This document shows, one piece after another, positions 1 to 11,476 of a stretch of DNA of 64,000 bases. The notes under the pieces are model-generated. The model was given only the letters and a program-made list of their open reading frames with translations, was not told where the DNA came from and made no database searches. Made by a program: the position numbers and the translations under genes. The DNA is from Lucinisca nassula (taxonomy: Eukaryota; Mollusca; Bivalvia; Lucinida; Lucinidae). Every line of letters starts with the position of its first letter. Position 1 is the stretch's first letter. Where the stretch lies: assembly GCA_963580285.1 (NCBI GenBank), contig OY757010.1, forward strand, positions 69,407,659-69,471,658, given 5' to 3'.

Positions 1-115
1 AGAAACCTACACGCGCAATATAAAGGCTCAATCTCAAACAGTTCAAAAGTTATGAAAGAGCAGGCCACAGGTCAAGGTCAAGGTAGAAGTCATTTTAAGG
101 GTTGTATATTTTTTT
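1..115. repeat. Partial unit of an AGGTCA-rich tandem array
   Basis: The sequence matches the unit of the array at 3.85-4.92 kb: an 'accta...tataaaggctcaatctc' segment, then 'gttcaaaagttatga', then an AGGTCAAGGTCAAGG run. The array evidently continues past the left edge of the window. The stretch from 116 to 350 carries no feature I recognise. Confidence 0.6.
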
Positions 116-349
116 AGTTCTGGTGACTACCATGTTCAGTGGAGCAAAAGGATTTTGAGCAATTTTGTCAGAGCCTGAGAGGGTCACCAATGCATGGACC
201 ATTCCTTCGAAATTGTCTTCCTTAAGTTCCCATTGAAAATAAAGAGCTGACTGATATGTGACTATCTGGGCACCTTGTAATAATGTGTATGTGTTTGTTT
301 GTTTTTGTTTGATTGGCAATAATTGATACTATAGTGATGACAAAGTTTT

Positions 350-1075
350 TCTAAAAATAGCCACAGCGACCTTGACCTTGAGGCTTTGACCTTGAAAGTC
401 GAACTCGCTAGAGATATTATTATAAGCAACATTTGTGTGATGTTATATTAAAATCTATTAATAAATGTAGGCGCTAGACCGATGACAAAGTACGTATGTA
501 CGGGACAAACGCTATATCCCCCCTCACAACTTCATAGTGCAAGGGGTTTAAAAGAGTCATAACTCTCATAATAATTGGCAGATTTTACCCAAAACTGACC
601 TTGACCTGCATTTTATGATAATACATCTGTGTATGAAATTTGAATCCAATCCACCGTGGTTTTCAAAAGATATCGCACGAAAACCATTTTTCAAGGAGAA
701 ATGAAGTTGAAAAAGGGCCATTACTCCCATAATAATTGGCGATTTTACCCGAAATCGAACTTGACCTGTATTTTTATGATTAGATACCTGTGTATAAAAT
801 ATGAGGCTTTCAAAAGATATTGCACGGAAACCATTTTTTTTCATGTAAAACTTAAGTTGAAAAGGGGCCATTACTCTCATAATAATAAGCAGATTTTTAC
901 CTGAAATCGAACTTGACTTGTATTTTATGATAAAATACCTGTGTATGAAAATTGAATCGAATCTACCGATCTTTTCTAAAGACATCGCACGGACACCATT
1001 TTTCGTACGGAACTAATACGGACAGCGGTGATACTATATTCCACAATTTTAAAATGGTGGGGGCATAAAAAGTCT
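350..1075. repeat. Pearl-like tandem array, about 3 copies of a 150-160 bp unit
   Basis: Three successive units can be phased on 'cataataattggc', at about 567, 728 and 878, giving periods of 161 and 150 bp. Each unit carries 'gaccttgacctg', a 'ttttatgata' block and an AAACCATTTTTC block. The array ends near 1,020 with 'atacggacagcgg', a degenerate GACGGACA microsatellite, and then 'ggtgggggcataaaaag'. A tandem core followed by an ACGG-type microsatellite and a G-rich end matches the organisation of bivalve pearl-type elements; family membership is inferred. Confidence 0.5.
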
Positions 1076-1179
1076 GTGCGCATATTTGAGCATAGTGTGG
1101 CCTTTACACCATGACCTATGATGTCAGCAGAAAGATTGTTTTGACCATATCGAATAGGACAATCACTCTGAGTGTTAGA

Positions 1180-1326
1180 TTTTTTCGTCCCACCAACAGC
1201 TAAGGTCATATGGAGACGGGACATCCGTTTAAAGACTTATCCGAAAGTCTGGAGAAGCCCGGGATCGATCATGCGATCCCTGGTTTACAAGGCGAGGAGC
1301 GTAACCACTGCACCATGGAGGCTTCT
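1180..1326 (-). mobile_element. tRNA-headed SINE, family C (minus strand)
   Basis: Read on the minus strand the element starts with a tRNA-like head 'AAGCCTCCATGGTGCAGTGG' (A-box region). A B-box-like GATCGATCCC follows, then 'GGGCTTCTCCAGACTTTCGG' and a tail with GTCCCGTCTCCATATGACC and GTTGGTGGGACG. The same order recurs at 57.42-57.60 kb in plus orientation and, in part, at 17.8, 51.3, 61.6 and 62.3 kb, which is how the family is recognised. It is a degenerate retroposed copy, not a functional tRNA gene. Confidence 0.7.
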
Positions 1327-1332
1327 AGGTAA

Positions 1333-1540
1333 TACAGTGAAATTCCACCTAAAATTTAGACTAATTCTGCTTTTAAAAGCTTATTTAGAAGTGTGCAGTT
1401 ATTCTTTCTTTGCGTTTTCTGTAAACAGTGTCTTCTGGTCAGGGACCACCTTTGGGACTGTTCAAAAGTGGTCTTAAAGACGACTTTTAAGACCACTTTT
1501 GGACATTCACAAAGGTGGTCTTAATATAGGAATTGTACTG
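1333..1540. mobile_element. MITE with CAGTGAAAT inverted ends and GGTGGTCTTAA hairpin
   Basis: The element begins CAGTGAAATTCC after TA and ends GGAATTGTACTG. Its interior is a large hairpin built from 'accacctttggga...gtggtctta' and its complement. Two sister copies lie at 13,861-14,028 and 55,115-55,344, both cleanly flanked by TA. TA flanks with CAGTG-type ends are the usual signature of Tc1/mariner-class non-autonomous elements; that assignment is inferred, because no transposase is present. Confidence 0.7.
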
Positions 1541-1917
1541 TTCATGGTCATCTGACCAGCATTTCTGGCTGGGTCAAAGTCTAGCTTAGGCTGGTCACCC
1601 ATCCGTTTTGTGTAGATTTCTTTATTTTCGGGTAAAATCTACATGAATTGCCTGAAAAGAAATCGGAATACCTCGGAAGACACCGTTACGGATACCGAGG
1701 TTAGGCATTGCTAAAAATTTTAAGCATCTCTGAAGGTGTCATAGGGCACAGCCTAATCACCTCATAACAATTAAGAGCGGACTCTCTCCAGACGGAATGA
1801 TGCATGTAGAAAGTGATCATTTTGACATTTACAACAAATTGTGTACAATGTTTAAGAGGACCTCAAGCTTTTCTTCACAGCAGGATTATAAACAAGGGGA
1901 CAATAATGATTAGCCTT

Positions 1918-2172
1918 TTAACCCTTTAACACATTAAAATGCCAATCATGACAAATGTCGTCTGCTTTGCCGTCTGCCGGATACCTTTAAAGTAACTTTT
2001 TGAAAACAGTGTGGACCCAGATCAGACTGCTCCTACAGGAGCAGTCTGATCTGGGTACACACGTTTTGCCTGTGTGAAAAAATAGTTTTAAAAAGTTTGC
2101 AAAAACATTCAGCAGACGACATAAGCAGACGACATTTTCAGATGAAGTTTTTCTCGGCGTCTTAAGGGTTAA
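1918..2172. mobile_element. TTAA-flanked MITE with hairpin core (type 2 ends)
   Basis: TTAA at 1,918 and TTAA at 2,169 bracket an element beginning CCCTTTAACAC and ending GACGCCTTAAGGG-like sequence (actual end CGTCTTAAGGG). In the middle is a near-perfect hairpin: GTGTGGACCCAGATCAGACTGCTCC opposite its complement around 2,010-2,075. TTAA duplication with CCC-start ends is typical of piggyBac-type non-autonomous elements. Fragments of the same type lie at 19,975-20,086, 28,890-29,140 and 36,640-36,805. Confidence 0.7.
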
Positions 2173-2840
2173 GAGCCAATCAAAAGCAGAAAATCACATT
2201 CTTCATTTTTTTTTTTGTATTTTGTAAGAGAAAATCTGGCTTGACATTTCTTGATAAACAGCTGCCAGTAATCATACTTCACATAAAATGTCACAAAATG
2301 TTTTCTCTGAAAAATGAAGAAAAAAAGATAGTTTATGATCTGCTATACAATTCTGCCTAGCACATTAAGGGTTGAGCTTCTTCTTACTTCAGGATTAAAA
2401 CATGGGGACAATGAAGGTCAGCCCTTTAAACATGACCGAATAATGATGAACATAATTCTCTCCTCTACAGGGTCTCGGATCAATCAAACTGAAAAATGGG
2501 TGTGCCACTCTGCTTTACATTCCCTCAGTATGGGTGCAGACCTTTTTCACAAGGGCCCTATAAACCTTGCCATTCTTCTCTTATCCCTGAATCCCATGCT
2601 GTGATCTAATGATGGGCATTAAACCCACATTTAGCTTCTTGATTTCTCACAATAAATTGCAATTTCTTTCATCTTTGGTCATTAATATAGATATGTGAGA
2701 AGATTGAACCCTTCAGACACTGAAGAAAATACTAGAGCAGACAGGAATCTATTTTTTTTCAGTATTTTTCAGTGAAAATAAGGCTTGACATTTCATGTGA
2801 ATTGTGTAATGTCAAGCCTTTTTTTGCTAGGTTTGACATT
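2173..2840. other. Non-coding stretch with fold-back fragments
   Basis: No gene is recognised. Short AAAATAAGG/CTTGACATTTCATGTGAA segments at about 2,230-2,310 and 2,760-2,835 belong to a small fold-back repeat that recurs at 12.9, 23.5, 26.75, 46.55 and 48.3 kb. Confidence 0.4.
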
Positions 2841-3035
2841 TTACCCATTCAGTACCAGAAACCTCTAAAGGGTTACCTTGGCAAACAGTGCAGGCCCAGA
2901 TCAGACGCCGTAGAATGCGTTGTCTGATCAGGGCCTACACTGCAAAAAGTTAAACCATTTTCCAAATGAATTTTGAAGAAAACAACCTGACACCCCTGAA
3001 TTTTGAAATGCACTCATGCTATATATATAAGGTGG
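2841..3035. mobile_element. TTAA-type MITE with ATCAGACGCC hairpin core, 3' part degraded
   Basis: It starts TTACCCATTCAGTACCAGAAACC and carries the hairpin GGCAAACAGTGCAGGCCCAG...CAGGGCCTACACTG at about 2,880-2,942. The 'aaaccattttccaaatgaattttgaag' arm and a 'tatatataaggtggaag' end follow. The order is the reverse complement of the better-preserved copies at 28,662-28,890 and 32,418-32,633. The terminal TTAA on the right is not clear. Confidence 0.6.
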
Positions 3036-3281
3036 AAGAACAAAACTGCTTAGCAGACAATTCAAATGTAATGTCAAGCGTTTTTGCTGAAAAATAAGGG
3101 GAAGCTTTTTTTCAAAATGACATCTGCTATTATGATTAGCACTCAAAGAGCTAAAAGAGATCTCCCAGTCAATACTTTTTAGGTCATTTCAAGCTGATTA
3201 GATCATATAACCACACACTTCCTATAAGGTAGCCTGAAATACAAACAATTTTTAATGCAGACTAAAGAGCACATTTTTTTT

Positions 3282-3385
3282 CCAGAAAATGACAATTGTC
3301 CTTCTTGAATCAGCTGATGGGATAGAATGACCACAGGACAGATTTAATGATGAATGTTGCATAACCCAGCCAATGCCCCGGCAGT
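3282..3385 (-). mobile_element. Relic of SINE family D (minus strand)
   Basis: The order 'ccagaaaatgacaattgtcc', 'ttcttgaatcagc', 'agaatgacc', 'atgttgc' and 'ccccggcag' parallels the minus-strand body of the fuller SINE copies at 38,519-38,832 and 58,385-58,640. It is strongly diverged and lacks a recognisable head or tail. Confidence 0.5.
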
Positions 3386-3764
3386 GTGACTTAGCAGGGG
3401 GAGAGACTAATTTTTCTTTAACTCTTGTCCTGCTGTATGTCTTATCTTTCAAACAATGAAGATCCAGAGGAATTTCATTGTTTGTCATTCAGCTCATGAA
3501 TTTGTTGCAATACTTTGCAACAAGTAATCTGATTGGTTGATAATCGGTAGTGGGTGTGGCATATATGAATATTCAGCAGGACAAGGCTTAAATACAGCCA
3601 ATTGCTGCACACAATCATGTACACATGTACCTTGCGATGGTATCTGACATAAATTTAGTCAAATGCCCTGTTCAAATTTGGGAAGGGGTAAATGATGCAT
3701 TTGGTCAGTTATTTCCATCAGGAGTAATTAATATTTCAAAAGCCTCATTTGTATAAAGTGTAGA

Positions 3765-6236
3765 AACAAGAGGGCCATGATGGCCCTGGATCCCTCACAT
3801 GATCCACACTGTAGAAATGAAATGATAGGTAATATAGTAAGGTGCCTTGCCAGGAAGAACATACATGCCAAATATGAAGGCTCTATCTCAAATAGTTCAA
3901 AAGTTATGATAAACTAGGTCAAAGGTCAAGGTCACAGGTCAAATATTTTGTATGGGTGGCAAGCCCTTGTGAAGTTGTCACAAGGAACATACATGCCAAA
4001 TTGCATGAGCGGAACGACCTTGTCACAAGGAACCTACATGTCAAATATGAAGGCTCTACCTTAAATGGTTTAAAAGTTATGACAAAAAAGTCAAAGGTGA
4101 CGGTCATAGGTCAAAAGTTTTGTATGGGTGGGAAGCCCGTGTCACAAGTAGCCTACACACCAAATATGAAGGCTCTATCTCAAATGGTTAAACAGTTATG
4201 ACAAAGTAGGTCAATGGCCATGGTAACAGGTCAAGAATGTTTGTGAGACTCGGAAGCCCTTGTCACAAGGCACTTACATGCCAAATGTTTTGGCTCTATG
4301 TCAAATGGTTCAAAAGTTATGATTAAGTAGGTCACAAGTCAATACTTTAGAATAGGTGGGAAACCCTTGTCATAAGGAACATACATGCCAAATATGAAGG
4401 CTCTATCTCAAATGGTTCAAAAGTTATGATAAAGTAGGTCATAGGTCAAGGTCATATATCAAAATGTTTGTATGGGTGGGAAGACCTTGTCACAGGCTCT
4501 ATCTCAAATGGTTCAAAACTAATGATAAAGTAGGTCACAGGTCAAGATTAAGGTCACAGCTCATTTTATATGAATATGAATCCCTTGTCACAAGGAACCT
4601 ATATGCCAAATATGAAGGCTGTATCTCAAATGTTTCAAAAGTTATTGCAAAGTAGGACAAAAGTTATGATAAAGTAGGTCACAGGTCAAGGTCATAGGTC
4701 AAAATGTTTGTATGGATGGGAAAACCTTGTCACAAGGAACATACATGCCAAATATGAAGGCTCTATCTCACATGGTTCAAAACTAATGCTAAAGTAGGTC
4801 ACAGGTCAAGGTTAAGGTCAAATTTATTTGTATGAGTGGGAAGCCCCTGTCACAAGGAACCTACATGCCAAATATGAAGTCTCTATCTCAAACAATTCAA
4901 AAGTTATGACAAAATCACCTAATGATCTCTTTTTTGATTCAACATGACCCAATATTCGAACATGACCGAAATTGTGTCAAGATGATCATTCTCAGCTAAG
5001 TTTATGATAATTGGAGCCTCTAGAGTGCTCACAAGGCTTTTCTATGATTTAACCTACTGACCTACTTTTTGATCAGACATGACCTATATTAAAACTTGAC
5101 CTAGATATTGTCAAGATGATAATTCTGAGCAATTTTTTATGATTGGACCAAATCTGTGGCCTCTAAAGTGTTCACAACATTTTTCTTTGATTTTACCTGC
5201 TGGCCTACTTTTTGACCCGACATGACCCATATTCAAACTTGACCCAGATATTATCAAGATGACCACTCTGAGGAAGGTTGATGATGATCAGACCAAAACT
5301 GTGGCCTCTAGTGTGTTCAGAAGGTTCCACTATGATTTAATCTACTGACCAACTTTTTGGCCCGACATGACCCATATTCGAACCTGACCGAACTATTGTC
5401 ATGACGATCATTCTGAGCAAGATTGATGATGATCGAAATTGTGGCCTCTAGTGTGTTAACAAGGTTTTTTTTATAATTTGACCTACTGACCTACCTCTTT
5501 GACCTGACATGACACATATTCGAACTTGACCGAGATATTGTCTAGATGATCATTCTAAGCAAGTTTGATGAGGATCAGACCAAAACTGTGGCCTCTAGTG
5601 TGTTCACAAGGTTTTTCAATGATTTGACCTACTGCCCGACATGACCCATATTTGAACTTGACCAGTCGAACTTACCGAGATATTGTCAAGATGATCATTC
5701 TGAGCAAGATTAATGATGATCAGGCCAAAATTGTGGCTTCTAGTGTGTTAACAAGGTTTTTCTATCATTTGACTTACTGACCTACTTTTTGACCTGACAT
5801 GACCCATATTCGAACTGGACCGAGATATTGTCTAGATGATCATTCTGAGCAAGTTTGATGATGATCGCACCAAAACTGTGGCCTCTAATGTGTTCACATG
5901 GGTTTTCCATGATTTGACCTACTGACATACCTTTTGAGCCCACATGACCAATTTTCGAACTTGACAGAGATACTGACAAGATGATAATTCTGAACAAGTT
6001 TGATGATGATTGGACCAAAACTGTGGCCTCTAGTGTGTTCACAAAGTTTTTTTTATATGATTTGACCTACTGACCTACTTTGTGATCTGACATAACCCAT
6101 ATCAAACTTGACCGAGATATTATCTAGATGATCATTCTGAGCAAGTTTGATGATGATCGGACAAAAACTGCGGCCTCTAGTGTGTTCACAAGGTTTTTCA
6201 ATGATTTGACCTACTGCCCGACATGACCTATATTCG
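3765..6236. repeat. Long pearl-like array with two unit types
   Basis: The array opens with the palindrome AGGGCCATGATGGCCCT (3,771-3,787). About eight diverged units of the first type (3.85-4.92 kb) contain 'cacaaggaacctacatgcc', 'ggctctatctcaaa', 'gttcaaaagttatga' and AGGTCA runs. At about 4.92 kb the unit changes to one of roughly 150-155 bp with 'gatgatcattctgagcaag', 'ctgtggcctctagtgtgttc' and 'tgacctactgacctac', repeated about eight times to 6.23 kb. The right end is cut by a hairpin element at 6,236. No coding potential is seen: the frames are short and not kept between units. Confidence 0.75.
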
Positions 6237-6342
6237 AATAGTGCAGGCCCTGATCAGACGCCGCGTTGTGCGGCGTCTGATCTGGGCCCACACTGTTTGC
6301 CAAGGTACCCCTTTAGAGGTTTTTTATGCATACAATGGGTTA
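6236..6342. mobile_element. 5'-truncated TTAA MITE hairpin core
   Basis: The core AGTGCAGGCCCTGATCAGACGCCGC and its complement form a near-perfect stem of about 30 bp at 6,240-6,302. 'GCCAAGGTACCCCTTTAGAGG' and a right end ATACAATGGGTTAA follow. The left end is missing and the element abuts the GGTCA array directly. Confidence 0.65.
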
Positions 6343-7822
6343 ATGTACTTTGAACTAACTCTTATCCTGTTAGCCACTTCTGACAATCAGCCAATCAGAT
6401 TACATTATATAATGTTTCATTCAAATTTACAAACTGAAATGACATATAGTGTAGCTCCTGATCAGATGGATGGATGTTTTATTTAAAGATGCTCAACCCT
6501 AAGTGGGAATATTAGTGGGATAATTAGGTTTAAACCTTAGTTCAATATAAACTTAAGTTTTCCAAAACTATAATCTGACAAGACAATTGAAAAGTGTGAT
6601 GGATAATCTTAAAGTTTACTGAAGCAAATGGTTAAGAACAATATCTAATAATAATGATCAAGCTTCCACAAGCAGAACTTTTATAAAACACCTGATCTTG
6701 CAAACAATTTCTCCTCCCACTTTCAATAAAGCAGTCCTTAACTTAAGGAAGACAATGAAATACATACAGACCATAAAATCTGAAGAATGATTTGAAAACT
6801 GGTAACCATCTGTTAAAACTGGCTTTCACACCAAATCAATCATTTGCTTCAGTTAGTTTGATTCCCTTTTAATTCTATACCCTAAAGCTAAAGATTGTTT
6901 ACCCATGTATCAAGAGTCTGTCATCAGTGAGACAGTTGCAGAAATAAAATTAGCTCATCTTATTGTGCGTATCTGCCTCTAAGCCCATTTTCAGCTTAAC
7001 TCTTTTGTATTATTTTGACTTTCAATAGCATCTAATTAAGCGTGTAAGTCTCGAGATCAAGCTCTATGTGAACATAAATGGAGTGGAGTGGCATTTTCTT
7101 CTGAGTTCCAAAGGAGGGTTAGGCAAGCAGTCACAGTAGATCATAATGAGATAGGAGCCATCTCATCTGGATCTACAATGTTTTCATAGGCATCAGGGCC
7201 TGGGGATTTAAAAGGTAAATCTTCTGACAGACACACCATACTAAGATCCTAGTGGAGCACAAAAATGTATTTTCTCTGGACCCAACATACCGCCCCTTAA
7301 GATCAACAACTCAGATTTTTTTAGATCAAATTTATTGTCTTCAAAACATGCCAATATGCAAATTCATTTAACTCTTGAGGGTGGGCCAGCACGGTGCCCA
7401 GATGCAAGGACAATCAAATGTTGAATAAATGGAGCAAAGCAAAGCCTGACTGGATTTGTGAGTGCTCCAATGTTTCATTATCAACTGAACCAGATCAGAA
7501 AAGAAATTAATAGGAACAAAACCAACATTACACGGGTCATCAACATTTTATGCCAATTGAGTCTAGAGATTGGAAATAAAAACACTGCAACTGTATTCCA
7601 TCAATTTGAGCAGACTAGCCTGTCAGTTGGCCACTGAGTGATGGGCTACTTTGGAATGCCACTTTAATACCATAAATCAACAGTGTATTTAAAATAATGA
7701 ACAAAAACTAAAATGCTTGCTCAGGAGCTTTTTCAACAAACCAATCAAATAGCACCTCTAATAAGCCCTTGACCAATATATATAACACCTCTAAAATGGA
7801 ACCTGATCACTAGAGGTCATGC
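6343..7822. other. No recognised feature
   Basis: This is AT-rich, apparently single-copy sequence within the window. I find no sustained open frame, no recognised repeat family and no convincing gene signal. It leads straight into the 75 bp satellite. Confidence 0.4.
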
Positions 7823-10010
7823 AGTCAGTTTCAGGACAGGCTTAGACCCTCTTGCAGCACTTAGTGGGATTGCCCGTGACAGTGACTGACAACAGCCACT
7901 CAGTCACAGGACAGGCTTAGACCCTCTTGCAGCACTTAGTAGGATTGCCCGTTACAGTGACTGACAACAGCCAGTCAGTCTCAGGACAGGCTTAGACCCT
8001 CTGGCAGCACTTAGTGGGATTACCCGTGACAGTGACTGACAACAGCCAGTCAGTCACAGGACAGGCTTAGACCCTCTTGCAGCACTTAGTGGGATTGCCC
8101 GTGACAGTGACTGACAACAGCTAGTCAGTCTCAGGACAGACTTAGACCCTCTGGCAGCACTTAGTGGGATTGCCCGTGACAGTGATTGACAACAACCAGT
8201 CAGGTACAGGGCAGGCTTAGACCCTCTTGCAGTACTTAGTGGGATTGCCCGTGACAGTGACTGACAACAGCCAGTCAGTCTCAGGACAGGCTTAGACCCT
8301 CTTGCGGCACTTAGTGGGATTGCCCGTGACAGTGACTGACAACAGCCAGTCAGTCTCAGGACAGGCTTAGACCCTCTTGCAGCACTTAGTGGGATTACCC
8401 GTGACAGTGACTGACAACAGCCAGTCAGTCTCAGGACAGGCTTAGACACTCTGTCAGCACTTAGTGGGATTGCCCGTGACAGTGACTGACAACAACCAGT
8501 CAGGTACAGGGCAGGCTTAGACCCTCTTGCAGCACTTAGTGGGATTGCCAGTGACAGTGACTGACAACAGCCAGTCAGTTACAGGACAGGCTTAGACACT
8601 CTGTCAGCACTTAATGGGATTGCCCGTGACAGTGACTGACAACAGCCAGTCAGTCACAGGACAGGCTTAGACACTCTGTCAGCACTTAATGGGATTGCCC
8701 GTGACAGTGACTGACAACAGCCAGTCAGTCACAGGGCAGGCTTAGACACTCTGTCAGCATTTAATGGGATTGCCCGTGACAGTGACTGACAACAGCCAGT
8801 CAGTCACAGGGCAGGCTTAGACCCTCTTGCAGCACTTAGTGGGATTACCCGTGACAGTGACTGACAACAGCCAGTCAGTCTCAGGACAGGCTTAGATCCT
8901 CTGGCAGCACTTAGTGGGATTGCCCGTGACAGTGACTGACAACAGCCAGTCAGTCACAGGACAGGCTTAGACCCTCTTGCAGCACTTAGTGGGATTGCCC
9001 GTGACAGTGACTGACAACAGCTAGTCAGTCTCAGGACAGGCTTAGACCCTCTTGCAGCACTTAGTGGGATTGCCCGTGACAGTGACTGACAACAGCCAGT
9101 CAGTCACAGGACAGACTTTGAACCTCTGGTAGCACTTAATGGGATTGCCAGTGACAGTGACTGACAACAGCCATTCAGTCACAGGACAGGCTTAAGCCCT
9201 CTTGCAGCACTTAGTGGGATTGCCCGTGACAGTGACTGACAACAGCCAGTCAGTCACAGGACAGGCTTAGACCCTCTTGCAGCACTTAGTGGGATTGCCC
9301 GTGACAGTGACTGACAACAGCCAGTCAGTCTCAGGACAGACTTAGACCCTCTTGCAGCGCTTAGTGGGATTGCCCTCGACAGTGACTGACAACAGCCAGT
9401 CAGTCACAGTACAGACTTAGACCCTCTTGCAGCACTTAGTAGGATTGCCCGTGACAGTGACTGACAACAGCCAGTCAGTTTCAGGACAGGCTTAGACCCT
9501 CTTGCAGCACTTAGTGGGATTGCCCGTGACAGTGACTGACAACAGCCAGTCAGTTACAGGACAGGCTTAGACCCTCTTGCAGCACTAAGTGGGATTGCCC
9601 GTGACAGTGACTGACAACAGCCAGTCAGTTACAGGACAGGCTTAGACCCTCTTACAGCACTAAGTGGGATTGCCCGTGACAGTGACTGACAACAGCCAGT
9701 CAGTCTCAGGACAGGCTTAAACCCTGTTGCAGCGCTTAGTGGGATTGTCCGAGACAGTGACTGACAACAGCCAGTCAGTTACAGGACAGGCTTAGACCCT
9801 CTTGCAGCACTTAGTCGGATTGCCCGTGACAGTGACTGACAACAGCCAGTCAGTTACAGGACAGGCTTAGACCCTCTTGCAGCGCTTAGTGGGACTGCCC
9901 GTGACAGTGACTGACAATAACCAGTCAGTTACAGGACAGGCTTAGGCCCTCTTGCAGCACTTAGTGGGATTGCCCGTGACAGTGACTGACAACAGCCAGT
10001 CAGTCACAGG
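7823..10010. repeat. 75 bp satellite, about 29 tandem copies
   Basis: The unit is read as 'caggacaggcttagaccctc', then 'ttgcagcacttagtgggatt', then 'gcccgtgacagtgactgaca', then 'acagccagtcagtca', totalling 75 bp; phase is kept exactly over 300 bp steps. Each unit contains a perfect 8 bp inverted repeat TGACTGAC...GTCAGTCA around 'aacagcca'. Units differ by a few substitutions, with recurring variants ('ctctgtcagcacttaatggg', 'ggtacagggcagg') suggesting higher-order duplication. Since 75 is divisible by three, one minus-strand frame stays open over several units (25-residue period, containing LRLTGCCQSLSRAIPLSAAR). That is a by-product of the period and not evidence of a protein. The array lies outside the inverted arms. 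Confidence 0.9.
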
Positions 10011-10254
10011 CCGTCCTCAAGCAACCAGCAATCTCCAGCCCTACAGATACGATACGATAGAGTAGAAGCTAAAACAGAAAAAAAAAAAAAAAAAAAAACA
10101 GATTGGGCTGCAACCACAACTGGCCCTGCCAAAGTAGTAGATGATGATGATGTTTTCGAGTTTAACGACGCGCCAACCCTCTTTGTGGGTCATAACCCAA
10201 AGCATTAGAACAACAGGGGCTACCTGTTCGCAGATAGATTTGCGTACAATACAA

Positions 10255-10474
10255 CGTAAAAAATAGACGTAGAAGAAAAAGAGGAAGTAGAAAGAAGAAA
10301 AAGAAGAAGAAGCAGAGAGAAGAAGAAGAAGCAGAGAGAAGAAGAAGAAGAATAAGAAAAAGCAGAGTGAAGAAGAAGAAGAAGCAGTGAGAAGAAGAAG
10401 AAGAAGAAGAAGAAGAAGAAGAAGAAGAAGAAGAAGAAGAAGAAGAAGAAGAAGAAGAAGAAGAAGAAGAAGAA
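10255..10474. repeat. GAA/GCAGA purine tract, ending in about 28 pure GAA units
   Basis: The plus strand is almost entirely purine from about 10,265. It begins as interrupted GAAGAAGCAGAGA blocks and becomes pure (GAA)n from about 10,391 to 10,474. Such mirror-symmetric purine tracts can form intramolecular triplexes. The apparent poly-Phe frame on the other strand is low-complexity and is not a gene. Confidence 0.9.
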
Positions 10475-10721
10475 CAGTTTGTCAGGATAATACCATGATA
10501 AGTGGGATTTATGATAAGGATCTATCAAGCTGTACCATGTAGCCCTGTATAAGGTTTATCAAACAAAAGTTGAATACATCTTGTTCTATCATGTAGCCTG
10601 GGCTTTAAGGATAAGGATCTACACTGTTCACAAAGGGAGGATGAATCCTGGTACAGCAGGACAATGGGTTAAGTCTTTAGATGTCTATACGTTTTTTATG
10701 CCAAATGGAATCTTCCTTCTT

Positions 10722-10993
10722 GAGGAAATTGATGGGCTGCATGATTCTTCCACGCAGAGCTGAATCCGACCCGCACACGAGTACTGATAAACCGCTTAAA
10801 GGATCTAAGCCTGCCCAGAGTGTCGAACCGTTCATGCTTATAAACCCTATTGGTTTCATTAGGCGACAGGGCTTGAGATGTCATTTCATCTCATTGTCGG
10901 GTAAAAGTCCCACAAAATTGGAAGCAACGTCTCCAAAATGACCTTTACAGTGTCGGCGGGGACGTTAAACCTCAAATCAAACAAACAAACAAA
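10722..10993 (+). mobile_element. SINE family A, nested in MITE
   Basis: Family A, about 280-300 bp, runs as follows: a CGGGGCTTG/GATGGGC stem, 'ctgcatgatgcttccacgc', 'agagctgaaaccgacc', 'aaaccgcttagaggatctaa', 'ggtttcattgggcgacaggg', 'gggtaaaagtcccacaaaat', 'tggaagcaacgtctcc', 'ggggacgttaaacctc' and a (CAAA)n tail. This copy is flanked by TCCTTCTT (10,714-10,721 and 10,994-11,001). A variable-length duplication plus a simple 3' tail indicate retroposition. No clear tRNA-like head is seen. Confidence 0.8.
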
Positions 10994-11175
10994 TCCTTCT
11001 TTTTATATATAGCAGGAGCCCATTTCTAAATTAAGGGGTGTCAGGTTTTGTTTCCTTCAAAATTTATTAGGAAAATGGCTGAACTTTTTGCAAACAGTGT
11101 GGGCCCTGATCAGACGCCGCGTTCTGTGGCGTCTAATCTGGGCCTGCATTGTTTGCCCTAGATACCCATTTTGGG

Positions 11176-11476
11176 TGGCCCCCGCCCATAGGGGCTTGAA
11201 AAAATATATGGGCTGCATGATGCTTCCACGCAGAGCTGAATCCGGCCAGCACACTAGTACTGGTAAACCGCTTAGAGGATCTAAGCCTGTCCAGGAACCG
11301 CGGTGCGAGGCGGACCGTCCATGCAAATAAACCCTATTGGTTTCATTGGGTGACAGGGCTTGAGATGTAATTTCATCTCAGTGTCGGGTAAAAGTCCCAC
11401 AAAATTGGAAGCAACGTGTCCAAAATGACCTTTACAGTGTTGACGGGGACTTTAAACCTCAAATCAACCAACCAAT
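11176..11476 (+). mobile_element. SINE family A, second nested copy
   Basis: This is a nearly full-length copy starting 'tggcccccgcccataggggc' and ending 'aaacctcaaatcaaccaacc'. The target-site duplication is CCATTTTGGG at 11,166-11,175 and CCATTTTAGGG at 11,477-11,487. It sits in the right third of the MITE that also hosts the copy at 10,722-10,993. Confidence 0.8.

Noticed and set aside
8054..8449. 131-residue minus-strand repeat protein
   Set aside because: The frame follows from a satellite period divisible by three. It is broken elsewhere in the array and has no start context or similarity.
7823..10010. CRISPR-like array
   Set aside because: The repeat is contiguous at 75 bp with no unique spacers, and the context is eukaryotic.
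10220..10528. Minus-strand 102-residue protein rich in Phe
   Set aside because: Translation of a GAA/TTC tract; low complexity only.
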